From positions 62,001 through 126,000 of the forward strand of contig WNNJ02001732.1 in NCBI GenBank assembly GCA_012934845.2: a stretch of 64,000 nt of DNA. Direction: 5' to 3'. Positions 46,836 through 58,029 of the stretch are shown piece by piece; position 1 is the first letter of the stretch; each line of letters begins with the position of its first letter. Below the pieces are notes generated by a model. It saw only the letters and a program-made list of their open reading frames with translations. It did not search any database and was not told the origin of the DNA. Both the position numbers and the translations under genes were made by a program. Source of the stretch: Pomphorhynchus laevis. Lineage: Eukaryota; Acanthocephala; Palaeacanthocephala; Echinorhynchida; Pomphorhynchidae.

Positions 46836-47981
46836 ATGAAGAACAAGAAGGTTAAATCTACAAGTTATCAAGTACAGTGTGACTCTGATGATTGTCGACG
46901 CTGGTCGACGATTACAATCGCTACTGATTCAAATGATAATTCTAGTGGGTCATTTATGTGTGGATTTTGCGCTTCCCTGCGCATTCAATCACTAGAAGAG
47001 GAAATAAGTGTTTTAAGAAAAGCAATTCAAAATATAAATCATTGCCAGTGCAACATGAATTCCAAAGATGCATTAACAAATACATTCAATAACATCACTC
47101 CTGTTTTATCAAATTCAACTGTGCATTCTAGTGGGTCAATTGTAAATGTTCACAACAAGAGACTCGAAGTAAGCGATTGCATAATGGATCAGTGTACAAC
47201 AGGGAATGTGATATTGCAAAATTCCACTAACAATCATCATATCACTCCAATATCCAATATTACCCCACAAACTCACTCTACACGGGTATGGAAGAATATT
47301 AAAGGACGTCATTTTCGAAGTTCATCCAGTATTGGTCAACAAAATTTGCAACTTGATTCCAAACTTGGTGGATCCAACTGTAAAGATCATTCCAGGGATA
47401 TTAATTCAATGTCTAAATCGTCAGTGATGGTTGCAAATGTCGGAGAATTTTCCGTACATAAAACAGGAAACGGCCAGAATAAAGAACCATTAGCACAACC
47501 GCTAGATATTAATGCGCGAATGCGTGGCGAAAACCGAGATCGGTGCGTAATATTTGCTAATATACCGGAATCTAACTCTTCGGAGCCGCAGCTACGTATT
47601 GATCATGACGTGAGTAGAGTTCGGGAAGTATTATCAAAAATATTTACTTCAGGTGAGGAATCTATAGCCTCATCTCTTCTAGTGAAATCATTGTTCAGGT
47701 TAGGTAAGAAAAATGAAGAACGTCCACGCTTATTGAAAGTGGTATGTAAATCGTCCGACAATGTTAACGAGATCTTACGCAGAAGGTATAAATTAAAAGG
47801 TCAAATTACTAAAATCTTCAAGGATCTCAGCATTCAGGATCGTAAGATGCGACATCAAGCTTGGGAAGAGCTAAAGACCAGGAATGCTTCTGGTGAAAAG
47901 GACTTGACAATAAGAAATTTTCGTGTGGTTCGAAGAAAGCCATTTGTACGTTGGAATCCAATCGGTCCGTTAATTGCTTAG
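46836..47981 (+). CDS. LINE Z ORF1: PHD-like zinc finger, coiled coil and RNA-binding domain (381 aa)
   Basis: ORF1 protein of a CR1-like non-LTR retrotransposon, expected to bind the element RNA. The N-terminus has a Cys-rich PHD-like pattern (VQCDSDDCRRW ... MCGFCASLR) followed by a short heptad-like helix SLEEEISVLRKAIQ. The middle is Ser/Asn-rich and low complexity. The C-terminal third (RCVIFANIPES ... LLVKSLFRLGKKNEERPRLL plus KVV ... IFKDLSIQDRKMRHQAWEEL ... RNFRVVRRKPFVRW) resembles the RRM-like domain of CR1 ORF1 proteins. The frame is intact and overlaps the next ORF by 31 bp, a common ORF1/ORF2 layout in LINEs. Confidence 0.8.
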   Translation: MKNKKVKSTSYQVQCDSDDCRRWSTITIATDSNDNSSGSFMCGFCASLRIQSLEEEISVLRKAIQNINHCQCNMNSKDALTNTFNNITPVLSNSTVHSSGSIVNVHNKRLEVSDCIMDQCTTGNVILQNSTNNHHITPISNITPQTHSTRVWKNIKGRHFRSSSSIGQQNLQLDSKLGGSNCKDHSRDINSMSKSSVMVANVGEFSVHKTGNGQNKEPLAQPLDINARMRGENRDRCVIFANIPESNSSEPQLRIDHDVSRVREVLSKIFTSGEESIASSLLVKSLFRLGKKNEERPRLLKVVCKSSDNVNEILRRRYKLKGQITKIFKDLSIQDRKMRHQAWEELKTRNASGEKDLTIRNFRVVRRKPFVRWNPIGPLIA

Positions 47982-48973
47982 GTATTGATCCATCCTCGTT
48001 AGATATATTTCCTACTGGACTATCTATAAACGCAGGAACCAGTAAATGTTCAACTCCAATTATTAACGTCGCTTACACAAATATTCGTAGTATAGTATCG
48101 AAGATTGACGAATTTCGGAACAGATTCTTTACATATAAACCTCAAATAATCGCAGTTACCGAAACTTGGCTAAATCATGATATTGCTGATAGCATGGTAG
48201 CTGTGGATGGGTATTCGATCATCAGGGTTGATCGTAAAGTACGACGAGGAGGCGGTGTTGCACTTTATGTCGATCAATGTATAGGTGTTGACGATTTTGA
48301 ATGTTATACTGACACATATGGTACTTGTGAACTGATGGTGGCGAGTCTATCCCATGTAAGAAATAAAGTTACTATTGCACTATGTTATAGATCTCCATGT
48401 AGCTTCGTTCTCACTCAGGAATTCTCAGATATTTTGACAAAGGCAGCAATGGGTGACCGGTTCCTCTGTTTAGGGGACTTCAATATTTCCAGCATCAATA
48501 TGGATGATCCTCATTCAGGAATAATATTTTCTAGTAAACTAGATCATGACTTGTGGAATTTTCTGTTAGATAGCCTACTTCTTGTTCAGCATGTATCAGC
48601 ACCAACTAGGATTATGAATGATCAAAGTTCTTTGTTGGATTTAATTTTATCTAAATCATTAACAGATGTGCGTGACATTATGCATGAAGCACCCATAGGA
48701 GTTAGTGATCATTGTGTATTGCTTTTTCACTTCTCAGGGATTTCAAATAATATTATCGACGAAGTCGAAACTAAAATCTTCAAGCATTGTTGGTATCGTG
48801 CGGATCAGTGTAAAATTCTTCAAGCAGCATTGACTATGAACTTTGTAGGCGCTAGCGACGATGCTGAAGATTGTTGGAAAGTTTTCCGTTCAGCAATGTG
48901 CGAAATAATAGAAAAATACGTTCCTACCAAGATCGTGCATAAAAATAAAAAAAGTGAATCCTCCGTGGTTTAA
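47951..48973 (+). CDS. LINE Z ORF2 5' part: APE-type endonuclease (340 aa frame)
   Basis: Apurinic-like endonuclease that nicks target DNA to prime reverse transcription. Blocks: YTNIRSIVSKIDEF, VTETWLNHDIAD (catalytic Glu), IIRVDRKVRRGGGVALYVD, CLGDFNISSINMDD (GDFN), SLLDLILSKS and GVSDHCVLLF (SDH). All catalytic blocks look intact. The frame ends in SSVV* just after an A-rich run at about 48943-48953, while the RT continues in another frame from the same point, so a one-base indel has split one ORF2. Confidence 0.85.
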   Translation: MESNRSVNCLGIDPSSLDIFPTGLSINAGTSKCSTPIINVAYTNIRSIVSKIDEFRNRFFTYKPQIIAVTETWLNHDIADSMVAVDGYSIIRVDRKVRRGGGVALYVDQCIGVDDFECYTDTYGTCELMVASLSHVRNKVTIALCYRSPCSFVLTQEFSDILTKAAMGDRFLCLGDFNISSINMDDPHSGIIFSSKLDHDLWNFLLDSLLLVQHVSAPTRIMNDQSSLLDLILSKSLTDVRDIMHEAPIGVSDHCVLLFHFSGISNNIIDEVETKIFKHCWYRADQCKILQAALTMNFVGASDDAEDCWKVFRSAMCEIIEKYVPTKIVHKNKKSESSVV

Positions 48974-50861
48974 TAGAGAACTTAAATCAGAACTAAGACG
49001 AAGAAACCGACTGTTTAAATTAAGCTGCAAGGACAATACTTATCGACAGGAATACGTCAATTGTCGTAACTTTTTCGAAAAGCTTAAAAAACGCAAAAAA
49101 TTTAACTACGAAATAAGAATAGCTGCGGATTTTCATAGTGCACCAAAACGATTTTGGGCTCACATACGTAGAAATAGGACAATTCCTCCTGCGATTTCGT
49201 CTCTTCGTATTAATGATAACTTTATCACATCGCCTCAAGATGTAGCCGATACGTCTGCGTCGACTTTTCATCTCGTAACTAATAACACAGAAATTAACCA
49301 GCAATCCCGTGTAAGCCATTCACGAAGTTATTTTGATGTTACTACCGAGGAGGTTTATAGTGAGTTAAATTCATTACGACATTCATCACCTGGTCAGGAT
49401 GGATTACATCCCCAGATACTAAAGATATTATCAACATTTATTGCTTCATTGTTAGCTTATTTGTTTCAACTATCACTAGCTAAGTCAATTCTACCGTTAG
49501 ATTGGAAAATCGCCACTGTAGTGCCAGTCCACAAAAAAGGAGATCGTCACAATCCTGAAAATTATAGAGCAATAAGCCTTACAAGTGTCGTATGTAAGAT
49601 GTTAGAGCGCATATTGTATCGGCGATTACTATCCTATCTTGAATCATCGAACTTGTTAGATAATTCGCAACATGGTTTTCGTCCTGGACGTTCTTGCATG
49701 TCTAATCTTTTATGTGCACGCGAAGCATGGGTTGATGCAGTTGCGCAGGGTAATGCAGTTAATGTCGTGTATTTCGACTTCAGTCGGGCCTTTGATAGGG
49801 TTCCTCACAATATGTTGATTGATGCTCTTGCAGATTACGGAATTGAAATTCCTATTATTCGATGGATTCACGCTTTCCTATCTAATCGTTCTTTCAGAGT
49901 TCGAGTTGGAAATTGTCTATCTAGACCGTCAAATTTATCAATGGGTGTTCCTCAGGGATCGGTGTTGGGTCCATTATTATTCGTCATATTTCTGAATAGT
50001 TTGCTACGCTCTCTAAAATGTAAAAAATTAGCATTCGCGGATGATCTTAAAATATGGAATGTCATTACATGCTATGCCGATATGCAACACTTACAAGATG
50101 ACATAAATATGGTTAATAGGTGGAGCGAACTGACCGGAATCATGATTAACATTACTAAATGTGTCCACCTCAGATTTGGTCGTAGTGATTTACCAAATGA
50201 TTATTCTGTTTGCGGTGAGATTATTCCCACAAATTCGTATACAAAAGATCTTGGGATAATTGTTCAGAATTCGTTTAAAGCCGACCTCAATACTGAAAAT
50301 ATATGCAACACGTCGAGAAAAAGTATTTACATGATCAACAATATCTTTAGTTCGCTTCCACCGTCTCAGTTTTCACTATTATATAAGGCGTTGATCAGAC
50401 CAATCATTGATTATGCTTCGCCGGCGACTTTTCCTTCTACGCGTGGTGAAATAAACCAATTAGAAAAGATTCTTCGCCGATTTTCCAAGCTATGTTCTGG
50501 TCTTCGGAACATCGCCTACTGTAATAGACTAAGCCAACTAAATATTACTTCAGTTTACAAGAGATATGTGTACAATGATTTATTACAGTTATGGCGAATG
50601 ATCCATATCTTTCCTGGTTATCCATTGGAATCCGTTATTCTAAATGATCGCCCGAGCCACAGAGGACACTCTTTATCAGTTGTTGTGCAATCACACGGGA
50701 AATGTCATAGATACTTGCGATTATCTCACAGAGCGGTAAACCTATGGAACCTATTGCCGAATTCGATCGTGTCTATGGCACAGTACAAATCTTTCCAGAA
50801 TGCGCTGAGCATGTGGATAAAAAGAGAAGATTCTTTGCAGGAAATATATAACTATATGTGA
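48954..50861 (+). CDS. LINE Z ORF2 3' part: reverse transcriptase (635 aa frame)
   Basis: Opens with NPPWFNRELKSELRRRNRLF, the linker directly following the endonuclease. RT blocks in order: SPGQDGLHPQILKIL, VVPVHKKGDRHNPENYRAIS, QHGFRPGRSCMSNLL, VVYFDFSRAFDRVPH (block A), MGVPQGSVLGPLLFVIFLNS (block B), LAFADDLKIW (block C, FADD intact) and KDLGIIVQNSFK. Then the C-terminal LIRPIIDYASPATF and RAVNLWNLLPNSI. Uninterrupted to the stop and followed by a short 3' region ending in taa/ata repeats. Apart from the frameshift the element looks young. Confidence 0.88.
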   Translation: MNPPWFNRELKSELRRRNRLFKLSCKDNTYRQEYVNCRNFFEKLKKRKKFNYEIRIAADFHSAPKRFWAHIRRNRTIPPAISSLRINDNFITSPQDVADTSASTFHLVTNNTEINQQSRVSHSRSYFDVTTEEVYSELNSLRHSSPGQDGLHPQILKILSTFIASLLAYLFQLSLAKSILPLDWKIATVVPVHKKGDRHNPENYRAISLTSVVCKMLERILYRRLLSYLESSNLLDNSQHGFRPGRSCMSNLLCAREAWVDAVAQGNAVNVVYFDFSRAFDRVPHNMLIDALADYGIEIPIIRWIHAFLSNRSFRVRVGNCLSRPSNLSMGVPQGSVLGPLLFVIFLNSLLRSLKCKKLAFADDLKIWNVITCYADMQHLQDDINMVNRWSELTGIMINITKCVHLRFGRSDLPNDYSVCGEIIPTNSYTKDLGIIVQNSFKADLNTENICNTSRKSIYMINNIFSSLPPSQFSLLYKALIRPIIDYASPATFPSTRGEINQLEKILRRFSKLCSGLRNIAYCNRLSQLNITSVYKRYVYNDLLQLWRMIHIFPGYPLESVILNDRPSHRGHSLSVVVQSHGKCHRYLRLSHRAVNLWNLLPNSIVSMAQYKSFQNALSMWIKREDSLQEIYNYM

Positions 50862-51250
50862 CAATTTATTATTGCTGAACTATTTTTTTTCTTTCTTTTT
50901 TCTTTTCTTAATATTGTGATCAGACAAAATGACTCTTTTATGTGTCAAAGTCTTGTAATAAATAATAATAATATAATATAAATATTAAGATAATAAGAGT
51001 TTAAGATAATACTGAGATCTATAGAAATATAGTGGATATTTTTAGATTAAAACTTTTTTACTCATTTCGTTTATGTAAACTTATAAAAAAATTAGAAAAG
51101 AAAGGATATCCTTAATATGATTAGGTCAATATTATTAAACATACTATGCCAATATGTCGAATAATAATCATACTCGTGTACAATACATCAAACAATATTT
51201 TTGTGATGGCTCGCTGATAGTGTCTAGACTCAGCATGTTTCAGATGGTTA
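50862..51250 (+). repeat. LINE Z 3' region and a further decayed leader copy
   Basis: The 3' UTR ends around 50960-51000 in short taa-type repeats. At 51040-51110 a phrase shared with 42400-42480 follows (attaaaactttttt then actcatttcgtttatgtaaa), then 51120-51245 repeats the LINE Z leader with more changes. Two or more LINE Z-type elements were therefore arranged head to tail here. Confidence 0.55.
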
Positions 51251-51600
51251 AGAATACACGTTTTTTAAACAGTTTCGTTTAATCTGTTAAGCTGGTTACT
51301 GTTTAATGATGATCTGTATCAACGTTCAAATATTAACCATTCAGGATGCACAAATCGTAAAAATGATCAGAAGTCTTTCTGATTTACACACGTTGTCTAG
51401 AGGCAGAATGACTTTTTTGATGTGAATATTTACGTGGTTTTATTGTCGTCGTCTATATCGAGGCTACACATGCTGTCGAGATGGCAGTGGCGACATCGCG
51501 TATTTCATCTGTAGTTGGCTACTGCCCATTCTGGCTAATGATAATTTATTAGCTGGATCTAATGAGCATGTATTTGAGCATTAATAATTTTTATTGTATG
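51251..51600. other. Unassigned DNA between LINE Z and the minisatellite
   Basis: No gene or clear repeat recognised, apart from a short trace of PLE-module sequence (gagcatgtattt) near 51565. Confidence 0.3.
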
Positions 51601-51624
51601 GATCTTTTAAAAATACATTCTCAT

Positions 51625-51745
51625 GTATTAGGCACGCTGATATGTGTCCGTGTATTGGGTCCCTCTGATATATGTCCTTGTATTTGGTCCCGCTGCTATG
51701 TTGTGTCCGTGTATTTGGTATCAGTGCTATGCTGGGCTGCGAAAA
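51625..51745 (+). repeat. Minisatellite of about 30 bp derived from the PLE terminal module
   Basis: About 3.5 units of the type ggtcccgctgctatgt + tgtgtccgtgtattt. The words cgctgctatgttg and gtatttgg are the core of the PLE terminal module, here multiplied with no PLE coding sequence beside it. Confidence 0.5.
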
Positions 51746-52194
51746 AATAAGCTTTAATTTTTCATTTATCGATAAAATTAATCGATAATATAATATCATA
51801 TATCATCGTATATATCTATTTTAAGCCTCTTATACGTATTTTCATGTCTTTAATTTTCTTTTTAGTGTTTTATTGTTATCACAGACTCGAGCTTTGCTCT
51901 TTTCGCGTTCAATAAATAATAAAATACGTAAAGAAATTTTGATAAAGTTTATTCAAAATTTCAAAAAATATAAAACATTGCTTCCGAGTTAAAAATTCAA
52001 ATTTAGCAGCTGGATGGTAATGGCTTTCAGGTGCTGTAGCATAATTTGTATTTGTGCCTCCATATAGACGCACCATACGGATGGGCTATATGGAGATAAT
52101 AATACGATAAATTAATGTTGAGTGGCAAATGCGTGCTTACGGCGCGCTTACAAGCCCACTAATAATAATTTCGCAGACGAAATCGGTCCATTCG

Positions 52195-52335
52195 TTAATA
52201 TTGTTCGTTCAGTCCGTTCGTTCAATCCGTTCGTTTAGTTCGTTCAGTCCGGTTAGTCCGTTCGTTCAGTCCGTTCAGTCTGTTCAGTCCGCTTGTTCAG
52301 ACAGGACTGAACGATCGAACGGATTGAACGGATAT
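52195..52335. repeat. GTTCAGTCC-type tandem repeat
   Basis: Irregular tandem array of gttcagtcc and gttcgtt words, ending with an inverted piece (ggactgaacgatcgaacgg). It lies just after a decayed LINE tail (52110-52165, ggcaaatgcgtgcttac). Confidence 0.65.
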
Positions 52336-52800
52336 GTCTCTATTACAACTGGTATTTGTCACAATAAATAATTATTATTTATCAAAATTTGAAATATCTA
52401 TATTTTTATCAAACCTTTCGATAATAGAGTGGTGAAGTACATAGTGGCTGGAGTTTAGACGTGTGGCACATTAATTTGGGCAATTAATTGTTAGTGTAAG
52501 CTTTCCGGTACTATCTGGTGCGAGCTTGGCATTTTTATTGAGAATTTTTTTTAAAATTTCATTCTTTATTTTTCATTCTTAACATGCGAACATATTTATA
52601 TAGAAAACATATTCCGTTTACCGCTGTGTACTGCAGCAATAATTTTAGATCAGATGATCAAGGACAAAAAATAAGTTTAAAATTTTTGAACTTTAAAATG
52701 TAAATTGCTCAAAAATTCCGAATATACTTTTTGTCGTCATTCGTAAGAGCATTACCGATTATACTTGATTCTGAATAATATTTTTTTTAATAATGAACAA
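52336..52800. other. Unassigned DNA
   Basis: No gene or repeat family recognised. Confidence 0.3.
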
Positions 52801-53790
52801 TTTATTAAAAATAATCATATTAACTTAGGTTCCCGCAAATGGGCCTCAAATTGAAATTTACGATCCCAGACTGGGCAATATAATACAAAAAAGTTTCTCA
52901 ATGTGAAACAGTAGTTAACTCTGCCATCCGAATAGTCACAGAGATCGTTCTTTGTGCGCTAAAGCATAATCGCCTTCGTATGTCAGAAATGCAGTTTGCG
53001 TACGATTGTTTGCTTTTGATGGCAATATATCGTGCAGCTTTCCTTAATAAGAGATCCAATTCTCTCCCAATTCCAGCAGCAGTCGAAACAATGGCTGGTA
53101 TGAAAATCCCATCCTCCACCAGTGAAACACGCTCGCCATATTTAGCCATCTTGCGATTTGAATGATAGTCGAATGTGGAACTGACAGTTTGGTGAGCATA
53201 GGATGGAGCTAAATGGTTAAAAACGCAAATGTCGACATAAGACCGCTCCATCCTACCCTCTGAAAAATTCATACACACAATGTCCATTCTCGCAGATCTA
53301 TCCCTCGTTGTGGTGCTAGATGCAAACACTATACCCTCATCTACTGGTCGTAATTCCACTTCCCGATCCATGCGATCATGCACCTCACTTATTGAATAAT
53401 AATTATTATTTGTATTATTGAATAATAATATAAATTTTAGTTCATTGAGTTTGCAGGTCGATGTCGAGCAGAACGAGGACCGCGAATACACATCGAAATT
53501 GAACGAGCCAACTGAATTCCAATCTTTGACCGTAATTTTGTCAATTCTTCTGAGTAGGAATGATTGTTTTTTATTGCCATCTTCTGTGCAATTCTCTGAA
53601 TTAATTGTGCAGATGATTTTACTGCTCCACCGAAACATGATAACACGATAGGTGCGAAATTCGCCCTCTCTATGGCAGTTACTCTCTCTTGATACTTAGC
53701 GAATTTACGTGTTTCGTGATATGTAAAAGCAGCCCCAGCGGATTTCGAAAGGTTGGACGGAGCGAAAACGTTAAAAATTTATTTAGTGGC
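52800..53790 (-). pseudogene. Two joined C-terminal fragments of R2-like LINEs
   Basis: From 53790 downward: PSNLSKSAGAAFTYHETRKF + AKYQERVTAIERANFAPIVL, then SSAQLIQRIAQKMAIKNNHS and ARSISMCIRGPRS, which is one C-terminus. At about 53400 a second copy starts: ARMDIVCMNFSEGRMERSYV plus DICVFNHLAPSYAH, MAKYGERVSLVEDGIFIPAI and GIGRELDLLLRKA to AELTTVSH*. The 3' end carries gcaaatgggcc (about 52830), as at 42950. Two related tails in tandem suggest repeated insertion or unequal exchange. Confidence 0.7.
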
Positions 53791-54920
53791 AAATGCGTAC
53801 CAAAAACGCATTTCTCCAAAAAAATTATACGAAAGCGCACATATGTACAATAAACACACTTTTTGCGTAATTTGGACAGTAAGTCAAACTGAAAAGATTC
53901 AAAACATGTTTTTGGTTTTGTTATAATGCACCTGTATTAATTTCATTTTTTTGCATATGCCTAGAGTGAAGCAAACATTAACTGAAAAACTTTAACTAAA
54001 TTTGGCACTGGTACTTTTCTGCAAATGGCATTTTATTTAACTACTAGCTTAGTAAACGTTCACACACACTTTATCTAGATCGTTTATAAGAATATTAATG
54101 TTGGCTAGATGTTGCGGCCAAGCCACTTAACCCCAAATTGGTTATGACTAATGACTATCATCCGTTTCATGATTAAAAATGATTTTAGTTTGATCAATGG
54201 TATTCCACGTGCAGTCACTCTCATGTAGAATGAATATTATTTGCTGTCGAAGTTTACAGGCATACCGGTTGTATAACATTCAAACGTTTACCAAATATGA
54301 ATTTGATAAATTTTGATATGAATTTTTAAGTTTCAAACAAGTTAGTTTCAAATAATTAAGATATTCAATAAATTTAAAACTAAATTTTTATTTGTTAAAT
54401 TTGTTACTTTTTTATATTTATTACTTTTAAAATAAAAGTAATTTCGTTCTTTAATAATACAAATTTATTTAACGTGGCAAATGCGTACAAGCTGCACGCT
54501 TACAAGTCCACAAACAAAAATGAAAAGGTCAAACAGATAAATTGTTTAAACCAGAGTTATTTCATTTTTACATAAATTTACACTAAACTTGAATCTTAAA
54601 ATTTATTGTTAATCTTATTGTTAATCTTTTTTATTAAACCAGCATTCCTTAAATCTGTTTACTCAATTATTAGACTAGGAATTCAATTTATTTAAATTCA
54701 AACTAAAAAAAATTAATTTAATTCAAACCAAATTAAATTATTAATTTAATTTTAAATTTATAACAAATTTTCAAATTATAACATGTGCGTATTTTTACAT
54801 TTTTTTTAATTCTACATTGTAAAACGATCTTAGACATATTTATACTTTTATTCAACATAAAGTTAATTAGCATTTCATTGATACATTATTTAATAATAAT
54901 ATTGAAACTTGATCTGGAAT
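53791..54920. other. AT-rich DNA with LINE-tail traces
   Basis: Short LINE 3'-tail traces (gtggcaaatgcgta type) occur at 53780-53835 and 54470-54535, in minus orientation. Otherwise no gene recognised. Confidence 0.4.
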
Positions 54921-57000
54921 ATTATTATGTAGACAACGTTACGAGCATAGCTCAAAGTTGCTGACAAATCGATAGTCAAAATAAAAGAAAAAGAGAAAAA
55001 CAAAAACAAATCAGTTAACAATTTAAAATAATATGTCGTTTAAAGAGCTCACGAGTTGCCGCATTTACAATATCATCGCTTAAACGATTCCATGAATTTA
55101 TTATTCGTTGTCCAAATTGAATCGTCCTAGAATGTACTATTCGTTGGCGACTAAGATAAAACGAGTGACCTCGCAAAGCTCGAGTTGATTGAATGTTGAA
55201 GAGGCATTAACAGACAGACTATTAGAACGTGCCCACTTAAAAACCGTGCCAACATCTGATTGAAAAATGTTTCCATCATAATCCGACTTGATGACTCTCC
55301 AATTTTTTAAATCGTCTGCAAATAATAATGAATGCGAACTTATTACACTGGGGAGATCGTTGATGAAAATACAAAACATCAGAGGACCCGATACATACCC
55401 TTGCGGGTCACCGTCATAAACTGGATAATGCTCGGAAAGGGTAATGTGAATGGCGACCTGGTATGTGCGACCAGAAAGAAAGTTGTATATCCAACGAATA
55501 ATAATTGGATTGATGTTTAATGCACTGATCTTCATAATCAACTTATCATGGGTTACATGATCAAATGCTTTGGAGAAGTCAAAAAATATGACATCTACAG
55601 CATACCCCACATCCACTATGGAACCCCAACTTTCCTGTGCCAATAAAAGGTTGGTTACTGTGGAACAGTTTTTACGGAATCCGTGCTGATTAGTAGAAAG
55701 TAACCTGTATGATTCTAGGTAGTTACTGATTATCCGATAAAGTAATCTCTCTAATACACGACACGATACAGAGGTTAAACTAACCGGTTGGTAGTCATCT
55801 ACACATGATCGATCACCTTTCTTATGAAGCGGCTTAATGATAGAGCGTTTCCATGCATTCGGGACTATACCGTAATATAATGATACTATAAACATCCTAT
55901 ATAAAGGCGCAGCAATGACATCATGAAGATTCTTCAGATATATTGAGGGAAGTAAATCTGGGCAAATCGAGCCCGACGGTTTCAGTCGTCTAAACTCTTT
56001 CATAACATCTTGAACTGTGAATAAGTGAAGAATATCAAAAATTGACGGATTAATACGAGTAATTTCTATACGAAGAGAAGTAGTAGCTGATACGAGAAAT
56101 TTACGGCCAAATGCAGTAGCAATATCGAAATGATCTACTAGAATGCGTATTTTAAATAATATGTTGGGATAGTTGGCTGACTTTCCTACAAGTACTTGTT
56201 CAAATTGCCGCTTTTTAAGCCTTTTGAGATATGTGAAATGATTCCGACACTTTTTAAATGACCTATAATCAGTTTCTCCATGCATATACCTTACGAATTT
56301 TTGCTTCTTGGATCTCAATGCCTCCTGAAGCTCCTTATCAAACCATGGATTTGTGCGTGCACGTGCAGTTGCTACCTTACGAGGTGAGAAACGTAGAAGG
56401 AGCGATATCATTAGAGTTTCAAATTGTTGCCAAGATGATTCAACTCCAAAAATCAATGGATCATACCAATTTGTACCGAGAAGGGATTGACGTACTTAAC
56501 TGAAATTGGTTTTGAAACATTGTACTGGCATACATGAAGACTCAGGTTGTGACAATATATTAGATAAGTTTGTATAAAAGCGAATAACAGTTTGGTCAGA
56601 GCTGCCTAGGGGATCCAAATATATTACACCAGTGACCAAATATTTATCGGAAGTAAGACAAATATCAAGCAAAGATTGATGGTCTCCAGAGGAACGAGTA
56701 AACATTGAGACATGTTGCGTTAGATTAAGAAAATTGATAGTATCAAGGAATGCTGATGAATAATTATTGTTATCTAAGCATATGTAGTTAGTTCAGTCTA
56801 TAGAAGGCCTATTTAGATCACCCACTACTACCACATTACTACGGGATCCAAACTTAAATAATGTATCAACTATAGAACAAACATCCATTCTTGGACTACG
56901 ATATATAAGACCAATAGTAACTAACACATGACCGAACAGTAATATATCGCCCCATAGTGTTTCTGTACCACCTTCAGACTTGGCACTTAAGGTCATAAAA
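54921..57000 (-). pseudogene. CR1-like LINE, endonuclease and RT, degenerate
   Basis: Endonuclease pieces: GLIYRSPRMDVCSIV...VVVVGDLNRPSID (56793-56996; GDFN changed to GDLN) and SSGDHQSLLDICLTSDKY (56496-56705). RT frame 55137-56456 is long and open: NPWFDKELQEALRSKKQKFV, IIKPLHKKGDRSCVDDYQPV, NQHGFRKNCSTVTNLLLAQE, DVIFFDFSKAFDHVTHDKLI, GDPQGYVSGPLMFCIFINDL (normally GVPQGSVLGP) and LLFADDLKNWRVI. The open RT frame implies fairly recent activity or assembly of a young copy, but block B is altered and the endonuclease is split. Confidence 0.75.
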
Positions 57001-57092
57001 AAGCATTTTAAAAAAGATTTAAATATAATAACAATCGTATTTACCAGACTTTAACTTTACTTTCGTGATCATAGGTCTTTTGCGAATTTAAT
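57001..57092. other. Spacer between LINE and Merlin fragment
   Basis: No feature recognised. Confidence 0.3.
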
Positions 57093-57332
57093 TTGCTGTG
57101 TACTTCACGACGCATTAGTGGATGTATACTAACAGTTGAAATCTATAAAACAGTTTATAGTCGTCGAAAGTACAACCGGGGCCGTCTATATCCAGAACAG
57201 TGGGTTTTTGGAAGAATATATGGAGAAACAAAGTATTCTTCTCTGCTGTTAATAATCGTTACGCTGAGACGTTACATTAATGTAAATATGAATTTATTAA
57301 TCCGGGACTATTATTCACTCGGTTATGTATAA
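57093..57332 (+). pseudogene. Merlin/IS1595-like transposase fragment (DDE region)
   Basis: The frame reads LTVEIYKTVYSRRKYNRGRL then YPEQWVFGRIYGETKYSSLL and MNLLIRDYYSLGYV. In Merlin/ISXO2-type transposases the matching segment is VEIDE..F.(K/R)RKY.RG....(G/Q)WVFGG.ER...., followed later by SD.W..Y. Here VEID is VEIY, so the first catalytic Asp is lost, and SDxW is RDYY. About 80 residues survive. A separate fragment of the N-terminal part lies at 63.77 kb. Confidence 0.55.
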
Positions 57333-57639
57333 TGGCTATGCTGGAAAAGATATGATTGAAGGATATAATTTTTAATTTTAAATGAAATTAAAAATTAAAT
57401 AATTTCACTCATATAAATAAGTATTGCTTGACATTTTCAGGTTTAGACAAGATTAAGAATATAAATATTATATTTTATAATATAAATATAACTTTAATTA
57501 TTTTTTAATAAAATTAAATTATTTCACTCATTAAAAACGTATCATTACAATGTATTTTGTGAAATAAAACAATTTCAATAAAAAAATTGTAAAATAAAAA
57601 TTTTCCAAGACGATTTCTTGCACCAAGCAAACAAGACTC
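57333..57639. other. AT-rich spacer
   Basis: No gene seen; several att/aat-rich short direct repeats. Confidence 0.3.
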
Positions 57640-57915
57640 ATTTGTTTTAAAACGTTGTCAAATGAATGCTCCCTTCTTTTACATGTCCCAAACTACTCTA
57701 CCTTCTTCGCCTTCTGCTCCTTGTTTGTGGCTGGTCCTCTCTCGTGGAATCATTTGCTTATTCATATACGTCAATCAACCTCCCTGTTGTGCTTCAAACG
57801 ACAAATCCGATTCCATTTAAACAATTTAACAAATTTATCTGTATGACTTTTGCTGTGTTTGTTAGTTAGTGGACTTGTAAGCCTGCAGCTACCACGCATT
57901 TGCCAAGTTTAATAA
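57640..57915 (+). mobile_element. LINE 3' tail (CR1/L2-like)
   Basis: Plus-strand frame RNECSLLLHVPNYSTFFAFC then VAGPLSWNHLLIHIRQSTSL and CFKRQIRFHLNN matches the C-terminal 'AP.LWN.LP..IR...SL..FK..L' end of LINE RTs. Ends in the family terminus, with a gtggacttgtaagc phrase and acgcatttgccaagtt, followed by a taa-rich stretch (57905-57935). Confidence 0.6.
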
Positions 57916-58029
57916 ATCAATTATTATCATTAAATCAATGAAAATTATGTCCTTTATTTGCAATGCTTATACACAAGAACTTTATGCATTTGCCTTCTAT
58001 TTATAGATAGTATAAACCGCCTTAGCACT

